NCBI GenBank assembly: GCA_900175165.2 | Contig: FWWN02000467.1 | Span: 1 to 64,000 of the forward strand | DNA: 64,000 bases | DNA from: Rhizomucor pusillus | Taxonomy: Eukaryota; Mucoromycota; Mucoromycetes; Mucorales; Lichtheimiaceae | Direction of reading: 5' to 3' | Shown: positions 36,040 to 50,000 of the stretch, piece after piece | Numbering within the stretch: the first letter of the stretch is position 1 | Layout of the letters: every line of letters begins with the position of its first letter | Position numbers and translations under genes: made by a program | The notes under the pieces: generated by a model | What the model was told of the DNA's origin: nothing | Seen by the model: the letters and a program-made list of their open reading frames with translations, nothing else | The model's database searches: none

Positions 36040-36748
36040 AAGCAAAGCGCCCGATGTTCCGATGCCGCTTGACCTGCATTTTGCAATTTCTTCTTTTCGC
36101 CTGTAATACATAGTTATAGTAGCTACCTTTACTGTCAGAGCAGCAACAGCGTTTATGTACAGAATACCACTGAATCTTTTTGTAAACATATCTTGTAATT
36201 TATGTTAGTCTTTTTACCTTATAAACTATTTTTCCGAACTCAATGTACTTTTGTATATGGTAGTCATTCCGCCCCTCTACTGTTTGACAGAACGTGCACT
36301 ATGCTGCAAGTTCGTAACTATAGTCTTAAAATTATCACGCAGCCGCAGTTACTTTACATGGTAATCAATATTGATCCAAGTCGAGGGACAGGCTTAGCGT
36401 TGACACTACATACACGTAGTAATCTTGAACGTGATACCTATTGAGAGCCATGGACGCTGATCTATTGCGAAATCAGAAGCATTATAATTTACATTCAGAT
36501 ACTCATTATATGCTCGATATTCTTGGCTTTGAAAATTGTCGAATGGGACATGCAGCAAAGCTGCAGCTTTCTGCTTCTTGAACGAATACGGAGGGATACG
36601 TCATTCTCCCTTCAAACGGCCCAGGAGCGCCTCAGCAAGAGTGTCTCTGTGCAACCCGCCCTTTTTGTGTCACACTGCACTTTTTTTCTTTTCTTCTTGT
36701 CTGCGGCATTGACCCGACAACCTTCTTCTTCCTTCTTTTTCGTTTTCA
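36040..36748. other. Intergenic spacer
   Basis: No gene supported. A pyrimidine-rich tract (about 36680-36745) just before the next ATG is the likely start region of the kinase-fusion gene. Confidence 0.5.
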
Positions 36749-39700
36749 ATGGAAAACACGGCAACCGAAAACAATGTAAGATTTGCATCGATACGTCCGG
36801 AATTATACAATGCAGAATCTTACCCATTTGATAGCCGTCGCAACTCGTCGACGCCCAAACGTCGAAGCCTCCTGGTAAGTAGCCCTTTCATTGACTTTCT
36901 TACACCTAGCCAAGTCTAAAGCAATACAAACCCGTTGACAAATAGAGAACGTCAAGAATGATAGCAACGATGTTAACAACAAACAAGGAGAAGTAACAGG
37001 AGCAGGAGGGGAAAAGCAACCTTCGGGCGATGCCATGAAGAATGAAATTACCAAGGAGCGCACTGGTAGTGACACGAAACAGGTTTGTGGCAGCATCGAG
37101 TCACCTGCAAGATATAGAGTGATTTACCTTATTCTTCCGCGAAGCGCACGTTGGCGCTTATCAAGCCAGATGCCATGGGCCGGAAAGCTGATATTATCCA
37201 AGCTATTCGAAGCTCTGGATTTATTATTGCCCAAGAACGCGAAATTAAGCTGACAAAGGAACAGGCTCAAGAGTTTTACAAGGAGCACAAAGGTAAACCT
37301 TTCTACGACGATCTCACACAATGGATGAGCAGGTGATTATATTCCGGTGCATGGCCCCGCATCATCTGTCCTGTTCTAACCTAAACATTTACGTGCTGCA
37401 GCGCGCCCATCTATGCCATGGTCTTGGAAAAAAGCGACGCCGTGACGGCCTGGCGCACCATGATGGGCCCAACTGATGCAAAGAAAGCCAAGGAGACCGA
37501 TCCAAAAAGGTAAACGAGAGCCTGCTCCTGGCGGGGATAGGGTGGCAAATCCTGATGATTGAATACCTTTTGTAGTATCAGAGCACTATACGGCACCGAC
37601 GGCTCCCACAATGCCGCTCACGGTAGCGACTCTGTAGAGAACGCTCAGCGAGAAATCGCGCTGCTCTTTAGTGGTGCGGACCAAGGTCCCGACAACGTTG
37701 CACAGCATCAGAACAATAAAGAACAAGAGAGGAAGCAAGCTACCGAATACATCGTGCCTGCATTGGCCGTCACAAACAAGTCTGAAGACAAGACGTGCAA
37801 ACCTGAAGAGAAAGAGAAGATTCAAAAAGGCCAGGATGAAAAAGAATCCGCAGCTCAGGATGACAAGAAGGTGACAGAGTCTACCGCTGCAGCAGTTACT
37901 GAGAAAGAAAAAGGGAGTCCGCCATCTGAAGTCAAAGAGGCCCAAAAAATTCCTGACACCACCGTGATACCCGACAACAAACCTAACGTCCCCCAAGATA
38001 CCACGCCACCAAATGATTCTAAAGATGGTTCTGACCTCCAAAAGCCAAAGCCAACGGATAAAAACCAACCGAACGACCAAGGAACGAATAAAAAATCCTC
38101 AGACAAAAAGGATACCGATGTCAAAGTTGCATCTTCCGAGGAAACCACAGAAGCCACCAAGAACAATAACACTGGGGCCCCACGACAAACCGTGGATGAA
38201 AAGAAACTAGCCGACGCATCCCAAACTGCCAAAGGAACAGCGGATGATACCAAGGAGGAACATGGATCTTGGTGCAAAGATGGAAACAAGTCAGCAGAAA
38301 AGCTTGAACCCGATGAAGAAGTCGTGGACGCAAATAAGAAAGACGCAGCATCGCCATCTGCGGAAGTGGAGAAGGACCAGCCTCAAGACGTTAAAAAGTC
38401 TGTTCTTGGAGAAGATGCAAGGAAACAGCATGAATCAGAAATTACATCAAAAAGCAAGGAACAAGACAAGCAGCCTGTCGCTCTAGAAAGTACAGTAGCA
38501 GCCATATCGCCACTAGCAGCCCCTGATAAAGAGGATGCTTCTTCACCGACAGACAAGCCCAACGAGCAGACCAAAGGCATGGGAAAGGAGGCCGAGCCAG
38601 GAAAAGCTGCCGAGAAGGATACAGCTGCCGACAATAAGGATGCAGCAGTCGAGAATACAGATAAGAAGAACGATGAGGAAAAGTCAAGCGAGCAAAAAGT
38701 GGCCGAGGCAGCTGTAGCCAAAGATCAAAAGACAACTGTGGATGCAGAAAAGCATGTCATGGATAAGGTGCAAGAGACAGCTAAGAATGAAAGCCCAGCT
38801 AATGTCCAGGAGATACAGAAACAAGAAGCTCCTCAAATTAAGGAAGCTATAGCGGAACAGAAACAATCGTCGAATGAACCAACTAAACTTGCTGTAGAGG
38901 ATACATCCACGACTGCCGTCGATAACGGCGATAAAGCTGATTCTGACCAGAAGAAAGAGATAGTAACGACCAAGGAAAGCGCGCAAAGCGTGCAAACTCA
39001 ATCTCTCCCAGTAACAGCAGATCAGAAGGCGAGTGCCAACTTGAGCAGCGACAAAGCACCGCAAAAGACGGAATCCGTTGGAAACGGAAAATTTACCTCT
39101 GGCAAAAAGGAAGATCGATGGCCATTCAACAAGCAGGACCAGCAAGCACTTCCAGAGAAGAAGCCGATCGAAATCAAGCGCCAGCAAGGCAGCAGCGTCA
39201 AGGCTGCACTTGATATCTTCAATAAGGCTAGCAACGCGGTCACAAAAGCCGCTGCCGATAATAAGACGAAGGGTTTCATTTCCACTATCAACAAAAGCAG
39301 CGAGAAAGAAGCCGACAGAAGCTCTGTAAAGCCACCCGCCACAGATGGGAAACAAGATGCAAAAGACAAGACATCCGAAGACACTGCAAAGCAGGATGCT
39401 GGGAAGGATACCACGCCCGCCGATAAGCAGCAACACCAACAGCAGCCTCCCAATGAAACAGAAACGAAGCAGGAGTCCAAGACTGCTGAGCCTATCCAAG
39501 AGAAGAACACGCCTGTCAAAGAACCTGTAGCTAAGGAGATCGCGAACGTAGATACCAAGCAGTCTTCAGTCGAAGTTGAAGAGAAGTACAACGATCATCA
39601 GCAAGAGCAAGACAAATCTAGTGATATGCCTACTAGCAAAGAGGCTAAAGAGCAGAAGGACCAGAAAGCTACTGGTGATACTGAAAAGACACAAGCCATT

Positions 39701-40321
39701 GAAGGAGCTGAAGCCATCAAAAAGGAGGAAGTGAAGAAAAAAACTTCCAAAGATTTGACCGACAAGAAAGCAAAAGATAGCGCATCCAAATTGGGCCGCC
39801 CTGCAGCAGCAGCAGCTGACAAGCCAGCTACTGCCCGTAAATCCCACAATGGTTCTTCATCTCCTTCGCCGCCTTCGTCGACTCAGCGTCAGGTTAAGAA
39901 GCCAACCGCCGGCCATTCTCCTACTTTGATTAACAACACCGCAAAGACATCTGTCGCTTCCACGAAAAAAATGGCAACATCATCAGCAGAGAAACCCAAA
40001 GTCGTACCCAAAGTACCATCTCCACCCAAGAAGGAGCAAGAAGAGTCAGTCAAAAAAACAAGAGCATCGAGACGCGACTTCCTTGCTCGACTGACAGCAC
40101 CTACTGCATCGAGTGCACGCAAGCAGGTGCATGCCCAGGAATCAGTAGACAAGCATTCTGTGAAAAAGCCAGAAGCAAAGGCTACTACTATTGCCGTCAA
40201 GACTGCAAAGTCTCGAATTGTCAAAGCTGGAGATAGGTTGCAAAGCAAGGAAAACAAGGACGAAACAGCTACTACTCCAGCACCTCAACCTCAAGGTCAT
40301 CGTGGAAATGGAACAAACTGA
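36749..40321 (+). CDS. NME5-like nucleoside diphosphate kinase domain with giant charged tail
   Basis: Five exons (36749-36874, 36948-37082, 37145-37332, 37402-37509, 37576-40321) give 1100 residues. Residues 88-215 are a nucleoside diphosphate kinase domain with every catalytic residue in place: KPD lysine, the FY tyrosine, the WRTMMGPT arginine and threonine, the IRALYG arginine, and the NAAHGSDS asparagine and His201. The wording AKETDPKSIRALYGTDG resembles group II (NME5/NME8) more than housekeeping Ynk1. The remaining 885 residues are a Lys/Glu/Asp/Gln/Ala-rich disordered chain with occasional ordered-looking patches (KEDRWPFNKQDQQ, KGFISTINKSSEKE, RRDFLARLTAPTASS). Intron 1 must end at the second AG of TAGAG to stay in phase. 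The tail's antisense open frames are shadows. Confidence 0.82.
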
Positions 40322-41026
40322 GAGCAACTTTATTCTTCTTTTTTCCTTTTTTCTCATAGCAAAGCAGTATAATAATCTTTATATTAAAAGGAAATAATCA
40401 AAGTTAAAAGCAATACAGAAATGAATATGAAGAAGTCATGAACGAGTAGCAAACGTAGTTGTTTGGGAACAAGGGAATTTCATAAGGGCATTACGTTTGT
40501 ACCTTGAGCTACTGCTGCGTAATCATAATTGATACTTACACCCTGAAAAGCAATCCGCTGAATCGCGGAAGACCAGACCGAGCACCTGATGTTCCTGTAT
40601 CAGCTTCTGTCCGCCACAGTAAAGTAAACTAGTAGACATACTTTTAACCCGTGGGGCCGGTTTGTTAAAGGAAAAGAAAGAGAAGCACGAAAGAGAACTT
40701 GAAGTGATGCATCGCAAGTTGGAGCGGAAGGTAAGAAGAAGGAGGGCAACGAAGCGGTTGATGTTGGAGGTGTTTAGGAATCTACTGCTAAGTATAAGAG
40801 GATGGTTTGCGGAATTGTTTCGAAGCGGCAAGAACCTAGATTTTAGATAATATTCTCTCAAACATCGATTCATGCTGGCGCCGGTCTGAGTAAACCGGGA
40901 ATTCGCTTGCAGTAGCTAAGCGGATGCAAAGCAGCGGGAGAATGGAAGTTTATGAAGCGAGTTTATTCTACAGACTAGTGCAGCGAACGAAGCAAAGCGT
41001 AAGCGTTTATAGAATAATTTTTTCTA
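40322..41026. other. Spacer between convergent genes
   Basis: Lies between the kinase-fusion stop and the PARP stop. A plus-strand stretch at about 40667-40850 encodes a charged, coiled-coil-like peptide (EKKEKHERELEVMHRKLE) ended by a GTAAGA donor at 40730, but no partner exon was found. It may be a relic. Confidence 0.4.
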
Positions 41027-44000
41027 CTATTGATTGTAAGTGTCTTCATCGTCGCTGTTATCTTCATCTTCATCTTTTCTTGTGTTTGGATGGAACCAAT
41101 GCTGATATTTCTTGCCATGCTCTAAATCGTCCTTATTTTTGCATTCGTATCCATAGGAACATACGCGTCGACTTGAAATGGCTGCAGGAAGATATCTCTG
41201 GGCATGCTTGGACAGGATCATACTGGCAATATGCTGGAAACATGAACTGCAGACTTTGCTGTCGCGTGATAAAGGTACCAATGGACTCCACATCTGCGCG
41301 ATATCTTGGCGGGATTGACAGAATGCATCGAGCTGGCTGTCATAGACGTCTTGAGGCTTTCTACCGCTTAAAGTTAATGCAAACTTGACAAAGTTTTGCT
41401 CGACGCTCCCGAGACCATCGTACGAGACATGATCGAGCTTGTATTCACAGAGCTTCTTGTTGCCGTAAGAAGTTTCAGTTTCGCAGAGAGCACAGTAGTC
41501 AAGATTGCGAACCAGAACAAGATATCGAGTCCTGACCTGAGCTTCAGACTGCACTATATATTCATTGTGATTGAGGAATATATAGCGGTCGTTGTATTGC
41601 TCGAGATACTCGAGAGGGCCCATGGGTATCAGTACACCACGTTCATCATAGACTGCGTTGATTGGATCAGGCGAGTTTTGACCAACACCCTTGATAGACA
41701 TGTGCTCGTCTTTGTCGAAATTGCCTGCATAACAGTCAGTCATCACGCACTCCTTGCCCAGTGCCACCTCGCAGAGGAGAGCAAGTGAGAAAGCATCGCG
41801 TTGCCTGCTTGAGTTATAGCGGTTTCTTGTCCCGGCAAAGTTGCTGTATAGGGATCTGCTTTGATACGAGTATTGGATAGATTTTGAAAACATATCAGCG
41901 AAGTAAATTCCTTCTCCAAACATTGCACCCTAGAATTTAGACATGTTACTTGCAAAATCCTATTTCAATACCGTTCAAAGTCATGCTTACTGTTCTTTGG
42001 GCGATTGTTGGAGAAGGGCGTAAACCTTGTCGTAGGATACCCATAAAGTTTTCCGGCTTTGATCCGTGCCAAAGTAGTTTGCGATTTTCGTTAGTAGCAT
42101 ATTTTGCATATCGATCGGCTTCGCCCTGTCGGTCCACTGCAAACAGGTGCACAATTTCGAAATTTCCGTCATCTGCTGTAGTTGTCATATATTTGTTGAC
42201 CATAGAGTATTCAGCAGAGCCAGGTCGGATCTCAGTGAGTTGGCATGCCAAGGAACGGAAGCAATAGTCGAGAGGATGAATTTCAGAAGCACGACGTTTG
42301 GCAGCCAAGATAACGTTGCTTGAGAATGTCAGATACGACAGATCATTGAGACGGGCCCTTTCCTGTGCGATTGCCGAAATGCTGCTCAGAGCTGTTATTC
42401 CTCTCTCCTTGTCGCTGCTTTTTGGCAGTATGCGATAATACTTGGTACTCAATGTCACAAGCTTGTGTGCAAGTTCTGGAAGAGAAAAACGCTGTATAAG
42501 TTTGGGCGTTCGGCATGAACAATGTGTGCATCAGTATATACTTGCCTCTCTTTGATTTTTGCTTGTCTTCTTCGCTAAGCGTATCGAGTTTACGCATCTT
42601 GACAGCTTCGTAAATCTCGCACGTCTTTTCTATCTCCTGGAGAATCTCAAATGCCCTGTCGATAGACTGTTGAGGGATTTGACCTGCCGGAATATCGATT
42701 TGTAGGTTTCGGAAACCCTCGTTCAAAAGTCCAAAGTTGCAGATAACTTGCATAGCTTCATTGATGGCAGGAGCTACCTTGGACTTCACGGCAGTATCCA
42801 AGAAATTAAAGTTCTTGAGGATAACTGGTTTCCTTGGAGGTTTCGCGTGTATAAGTTCGAAACGACCGGGTTTTCGCACAAACTCGTTTCGGTCCTCCCA
42901 GTGATTGCCAGTTTTGGAGCGAAAGATGGACTTGAACTCTGCCACTGCTTCTGCCTTGGTCAAGTAAGGCGTCTTTTGATGCATGCCTTCCTCACCAAAG
43001 GCTCCCCATCTAGTCCAAAGGACGTATACATCAAGTGTTCTATTGTAAATGAGAGACAATTTGTAAAACCTATAGGACTCAAAATTTAGAAATCCAGTTA
43101 AGTTAAAAGTTTCATTTTTTCCTTACATGTTGTCGTTATAGCCTCCATAACCAATGCTCAATCCAATTTTCTGGAGCATAATATCATAAGGTTCACCTTG
43201 CTCATCACGGGTTATTTCGCCAGTCTTGTCCATATTTGCATAGGCATCAATTTCGTATTTTTCTTCTTCGACTATGTCCATATGAGAGTCCTCGTTGTCA
43301 GCGGCAGCAAGTGCCTCAGCTTCTAGTAGTTCACGTTCTTCCTCGGCATCGTTCTCGACTGCTTGCAAGGAGATATATTCGGTATCCATGCTTAGACTTT
43401 GCACGGCTGCTTCTTCATGGGTGGTAGTGTTATGAGTAGCCGGTGAAGCACCTAGTTCCAAAAGCGTCTTGTACATCGTGTCACGCTGGCGAGCTGCAGC
43501 GTGATCAACGGCAGTCAGGCCTATATATAAAGTATCATAACATTAAAATATGTCAATAAATAAGAACTTAGGTCTATTACCTTCGTTATCCGGCATCTGA
43601 AGCAGTTTTTGCCACACGACTGATGCCTGACAGGCAATGTACTTGAGTACCTCCGTATTTTCATACGAAAATCGAGACGCAACCAAAAAGTTGACGATAT
43701 TCCTGCGGTTCCCGTCTGTTGCAAGCCAATCAATAGGGTGTTTCGACTTGTCATTCAACGTTTGAATCAACTTGAAATCGTTCTTTGCCGCAGCGTGGAA
43801 AACGGCGTTCATCACGCCTCCAGAATCGATAGAGAAATTTTCATCTTTGGTACGACTCTTAATATTGGGATTGGCACCTTGAGCCAGTAATCGCTAAGTA
43901 AACCACGGTTAAGATCACAGCTTACATGTTGGCGGATTTTTTAAAACGCTACCTCTAGAAGAATAATGTTGCGCGAGTGTATAGCAGACTCCAATGGCGT

Positions 44001-47000
44001 CATTCCGCTGATACTGTCCACGATGTTTACATCCGGAGACATATTCAGCACCATGTGCTCATATATAGGATCCTAAACATCATTATGTTAGACTATAAAG
44101 AGTCGCATTTAGATTGTTTCTTACACATACCCGATAATCTTGATTCTTAGTTTTATCAAACAGATAAGAGTAGAAAATTGTCCTTCCAGTAGCCGGATCG
44201 ACCATATCCAGATTTAGATCACGATGGCACAATAGTTTCAGATTATCTTGCTGTCCAGACACAGTGCTGAGATGCAAAAAGCATGGGATTCCATTCCACG
44301 GTGCAGCATTGGGTGCGTAGACGTTTGGATCCACGCCATTTTCGATCATGAGCTAAGACAGTGTTGGTTACATAAAGCGCTAAGAAAAGAAATAAGCGAT
44401 ATCTTGTGCTCACCTTCAAAACCTTGTCGGTCGCCAGGAATACCGGATGGATGGTCGCAGAGTATAAGCTGCCCGATGATTCCTGCTTTTTTGAGATGCG
44501 TGATAAGTACCCGAGATCAAAAGACATGTCTAGATATTACTAACCATCGCTTCATCATCCAAATATGGGATTGCAGTGTCATTTTTCTTGTTGATCGAAT
44601 AAGTCAACGTAGACGGAGTATTGATATCGGCGCCCGCATCGATTAGAAGCTAAGATAGATTGCGCTTAAACCAAGCCGGGAAAAAGTACAAAAGTCTGTA
44701 GATTTACCTTGAGGATGTTATACAAACTCTTGGCACAGCAGTACATCACGGCCTGCGCATGCCCAGAAGTATCACCATTGCTATTCTTGAGCAGGATATC
44801 CACCATTTCGGTATTCTGGTGCCGCACAGCCAGAAGCAGTGCACTCTTGCCTTCAGGTCGCGTTCCATGATCCACCTTTGCACCAGCTTCCAAAAGTGCT
44901 TGAACGCATTTGAGATTGTTACCAGATACTGCATACCATAGCTCGGAGGTACGGTTATAGTCGGAAACGTTGATACGTGCGTTCGAAGCAATAAAATGTT
45001 TCAGTAACACAGTCTGACCGTGCATAGCTGCATAATGCGATGGAGTGCGTCCTTCAGAGTCCTGCTCAAATCCGAGCCCTAATGCAGTTGCCTTCATGAT
45101 AAACTCGGGTAGATATTCTTGGTCCCACATATCACTAAATTCAAAATGTATGTGTAAGTGAGAATGACAAATTTTTCGAGTATCAATATGTCTTACTTAC
45201 AGATCAAAAGGCTTAAAATTTGCTATGATATGCCAGAGATTTTGATTTTTGCCTTTGATGTGTCCAGACAGCATCTTGTCCTCTGCAGAGTTCATGATGA
45301 TTTCCGCGATATGAAACTTTCCAGCGCTCAGTGCATCATGGATCCGTTCTGCGTTAATAAACGGTGAATTAGTTATAGCTGTTCGGTATAGCTCATCGTC
45401 AAGAATGTTAACTTACCAAGCGTATTGTCTCCTAACTCCAACACACGATAAGCCACGTTCATTAACCCTTTTGATAAACTGTGCTTCAAAGGCGTAACTT
45501 GCTGACCATCCGCTAGAGTTATTGTATCCGTGAACTGTGCTCCGTGCTCACATAGCATAATGCAATAATCGACGTGGGTGTAAGTTAAAGCAAGCTGCAA
45601 AGGAGTATTCTAGGTTCAAACAAAGAAATATCAGTTATGCTCATTTATAAAGGCAATTCTTCAGCTTACCTTGTCCAGATCTTGAGCGTTGATATTTACA
45701 TTCTTATCTAGGATCAATGTCGTGCAAGAAAACGCTCCAGCGCAAGCTGCGTAGTGCAGAGGTGTGCGACCAAATCGATCAGGAATATCATACTGTATAT
45801 CAGGTTGGCTTGCAAGGAACATGATGATATCAATAGGATCCGTTTTTCCTTTGGCTCCAACTTCCTTCTCCCATTTCATGCTGGACACGGTTTTAATAAG
45901 CTCCATATCGTTTGCATCTGTGGCTTCTTCCTCTGCGTTTTGTGGTTTTGACTGCTGCTTTTCCAGTATCGTCTTGAGGATGGCATCTCGTAACCAAGAG
46001 TCGGCTTCCTCGTCATAACCGCCGTAGCGAGCTAATTCCTGTCTGACTTCCTCCTTGATCTTTTCCTCGGCATCGTTACTCTCCAAGTATCTCAAGACTT
46101 TTGGTCGAAGCTTCAGAGTAAAGAACATATCTGGTATATCAAAAGGGCCGGAAAGTGCAATGTGCAACGGGGTACGACCAATGCTGTCCACTGCGTTTAC
46201 GTCCGCACCTGCTTGGAGGAGTAGCTTCTCGGTTCGGAAGGAAGCATTCGTCATATTCTTGGTTTTTTCTATTGCCATATGGAGGGCAGTGTAGTTCTCC
46301 TTTGTTGTCACAGCATCGACATCTGCGCCGGAATCAAGAAGTAGCTTCACTAGACGATGTTTTTCTGACCAGACAGCATAGTAAAGTGGGAAATATCCGA
46401 GATTGTTCTTGATATTGGGATCTGCTCCGGCTTCAAGCAACATTTCTGTAATCTCTGGATATCCAAATCTGAGGGCGTAAGATAAAGGCGGTGATCCTTG
46501 AGAGTCAACCAGGTTGACGTCTGCATTGTGCTTGAGAAGAACTTCCACAGCGAAGCGATATCCCCCTCCAGCTGCCATAGACAATGCAGTCCTTCCCTGC
46601 TTATTCGTCTTATCCACGTTGCATGGGGAGCTCTTGGCAAGTATTTGGAAATAGCTTGAAACGACGGCTTCGTCCGTGAGCGTGCAAGCAAGAATAGCTG
46701 CGGTTTCCATGTCTGACGCTTACATTGTAAGTATCTTCTGCAAAGTTTACTGACAAACAGCCCTTACCCTTGTTAGCAACGTCGTGATTAATCGGATATC
46801 TTGAAAAGTGTGCCATGGTATCCAAAAGCGCCGGTACTTTCAAGCGCATAGCCTTCATGAATACAGTATCGCCATCAGATTTTTCGTAGATTGCGTTTGG
46901 ATCTGCACCCATTTCCAATAGATACTGTACGATAGTAGGATCGATTTCGTTTGCAGTTTTTTCGGATAGAGCATCCATGGCATACATAATGGCAGATCGT

Positions 47001-50000
47001 CCAGTCTTGTCACGTTTGTTAACCCCGTCGGAAGATGGGAATGACTCCTTCAAGATTTTCAAGGCTGCAGTATCCAGCAACTCTGCTGCCTTCATCAGGC
47101 ATGTATATCCGTCCTTGTTGGGTATACAGGGATTGGCGCCGTAAGAAAGATACTTCTCAATAGCCTTGTATAGTATGTCGCCAAAGTCCGGCTTGTGAAT
47201 ATTGAAACATTTGCTGCTATGCTCTTGATATTGAAGAGTATGATACGTGAGATATTCCTTCACGGAGAACGATTTGAGATAGAAACCTAGCAGCATCGGC
47301 GTGCTTCCCAGTTTCTTATCAACTTTGACACGTAAGTTAGGATCGCAACCAGCAGAAAGCAGAAAATCTAGCAATGCGACATCTTGTGATTTTGCCACTA
47401 TGAGGAAAAAGAAAGGTTAAAATCGATATTCTCAAGGAGCATCCTTTGCTGTCAGTCTTACCAAGATGAAGTGCAGTGTAACCAGTTTCAGCCGGGTATT
47501 CTGACCTTTTGCGCTTGGGATTCTCCTTGAAAAAATCTCGAGGTAACTGTACGGTAGCATTCATGTCTGGCCGGAATAAATCAACTATTCCTTTTGCAAG
47601 TTTGATCTATTTATCTGTCATGTTAATCGTGATCTGCATCAACTAGATAGCTTTTTTACTTACCCAGCTATCGAAACGGAAGACGAAGAAAGCATCTTCT
47701 GACTGCTCAGGAATGTCAAACATGTGCCCAGCGTGTCCATATGCATTCTTGATCTTAAGCTTTTCGGACTGGACAAACTGATATTGTTGTTGGACCACTG
47801 TCTTGATGCCGAGTTGCAGCGGAGTGTAACCATCGTTATTCGTAGCATTGACCTAGAGCACCTATTCATCAAGGATGGATCGTAACAGTCGAACATTGTA
47901 GGTACTAACATTTTCCGTAAGCAGTTCTCGTGCGGGGAGTTCGCCCTTGTAGTTCAAAACCGCATCCCAAACGCTGAAAACTGCATCATAGATGCGTTGC
48001 CTTCTCAACTTCTCCATTTCATTCTGCGTACGCATGGCATCCAAGCTGGAGGCCGCCGTAAAAAGGTAATGGAAGAAATTATTACCATTGCAGCATTTGG
48101 CCGTCCAGTATTTTGCACCATGTTGTAATAGAACTTGGATGATTGGGTGGTTATTGGCCGCTATAGCGACTGCTAGGGGCGATTCACCATCGGCGTTGGG
48201 GATATCTGGATCTGCACCTGCAGCTAGGATGGCACGCGCTAAAGTCTGTTGTAGTTGGATACCCTCTTGATCATCTAGCTCAAGACATATTTCCTTGTTC
48301 GGTCTTAATTCATAGCCTTCAGGACGTTGTGCCAAGTAATATGTTGATCTTGCCAAACAATGCAATACGGTGTCTCCGTCGACGGTTTTTAAATTTGGAT
48401 TGGACTTTCGAGATAGAAGCAGTCGCGCCTTGCGAAGGATTTGCTCTGCCTCCAACTTGGTTTCAGCTTTTTCAGTAACACAGCTGTGGAGCATAGTGCG
48501 ACCCTCCTTATCCTTGAAATTGACGTCGACATCAGACCTTGTCAGGAGATAGTGTACGATGCCAATGTGGCCTTTGAGATTCGCAACAGAGCAAGCTGTA
48601 GTTCTCCATACATTTGCAGCGGCTGGATCGGCGCCGGCAAACTCGATAAGAAGTTTCAAGACGCGCAAGTGGCCAAAAGCAGCAGCGTAGTGAACCGGTC
48701 GATTGTGTGACGAGTCTGATGCATCAGAGTTGACACCTTGCTCGAGCAGATATTTGACCACGTCGTAGTGACCATTGATACTGGCAACATGGAGTGGAGT
48801 ACGTGCATATCTATCGACATACTCTGGATCAGCCTTGCCAAACTCGATCAAGGTCTTGACAGTCTCCAAGTGACCTCGCTGGGCTGCCATGATTAGAGGA
48901 GTGGCATGGTTGGGTGCATCTTCGATATCAACTGTCGCGCCGCATTCGATCAAAGCACGGCAAGTCTGGGGGTGGCCGAAGTAAGCAGCGTAATGTAACG
49001 GTCGATATTTCTGGCGAAGCAATGTGTGATCTGCATATTCTGCTGAAGGCAAAGCACCCTTAGAAAGATAATTGAGTAACGGGCGAATGTTGCGGTGTCG
49101 ACCGTAACGAGCCGCTAACACAAGAGGTGTCAATTTATACTTGTCACCCATGTGGAAATCGAATGCTTCCGATATCAGAAACTCAAGACATTCGGAAGTC
49201 ATGCTTGCAGCTGCAAAGTGAGCCACGGTGCGGCCAAACTCATCCGTTTCATTTCTTTCAGAAGGCGTTAACTGTGCATAGAACTGTTTAAGGAACTTGC
49301 TAGAGGGATGGATCGCAGAACACTCGAAAGGCGTAAGATTGGCGGCTTCAAACGCCTTCTTCAGAATTTGATTGCGACGATAAGTTTCCAAATCTTGGTG
49401 CTCTTCGAGCTATGACCGAAAGTTACTTTGCTGTAATGATCAAAGTATGGCAATATAATTGAAGGCTTACCTCCAAGACGCCAATGTGAAGATGATTGAA
49501 ACCTGTGCGATAGTTGTCACCATTTGAAAGTATCTTGTGAGCCAATGTTCTATTTCCAGAAGCAACGCAGTAGTAAAGATTCCTCTGCTTCCATGTGTCG
49601 GGGAACACCGTTTGATAAATTTCATGTACACCTTCTGGGAGTCCGGAAAGTTGTGAACAGGCAACCATAGCACCCATGTCAGCACGTCCACCAAGGTAGC
49701 GGCCTTGCTCTATTTCCAATGGATTACGACCGATGGAACGGAAGAATGCAGAGTCACCTTGTCTGTTGCCACGAGATTCATTCACTTGTCTGCATAAATT
49801 TTCTTCAGTTACCAAATATGGATCGGAAACCTGCGCAAAAAAACGTACCTTACTGCATGTCCAAAAGTCGAGCGATTGATATATCCAGTGTTGCTGCCAT
49901 ATACCTTGTATTTATCAGGCACTGACACTCGCGAATTATCATAGGGCGTTATTTCCGATAGCAATATCGCATGTCGCAAACGGTCTTTCTTCAAAGCGTA

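Noticed and set aside
37586..40257. Long minus-strand open frames opposite the kinase-fusion tail (for example 38684-39499)
   Set aside because: They are mirror images of a Lys/Glu-rich coding strand, with Ser/Leu/Phe-rich composition and no start context or splice logic.
40523..40873. Coiled-coil-like exon or its antisense frame
   Set aside because: Charged helix-like composition and a possible donor, but no partner exon on either side; kept only as a note.
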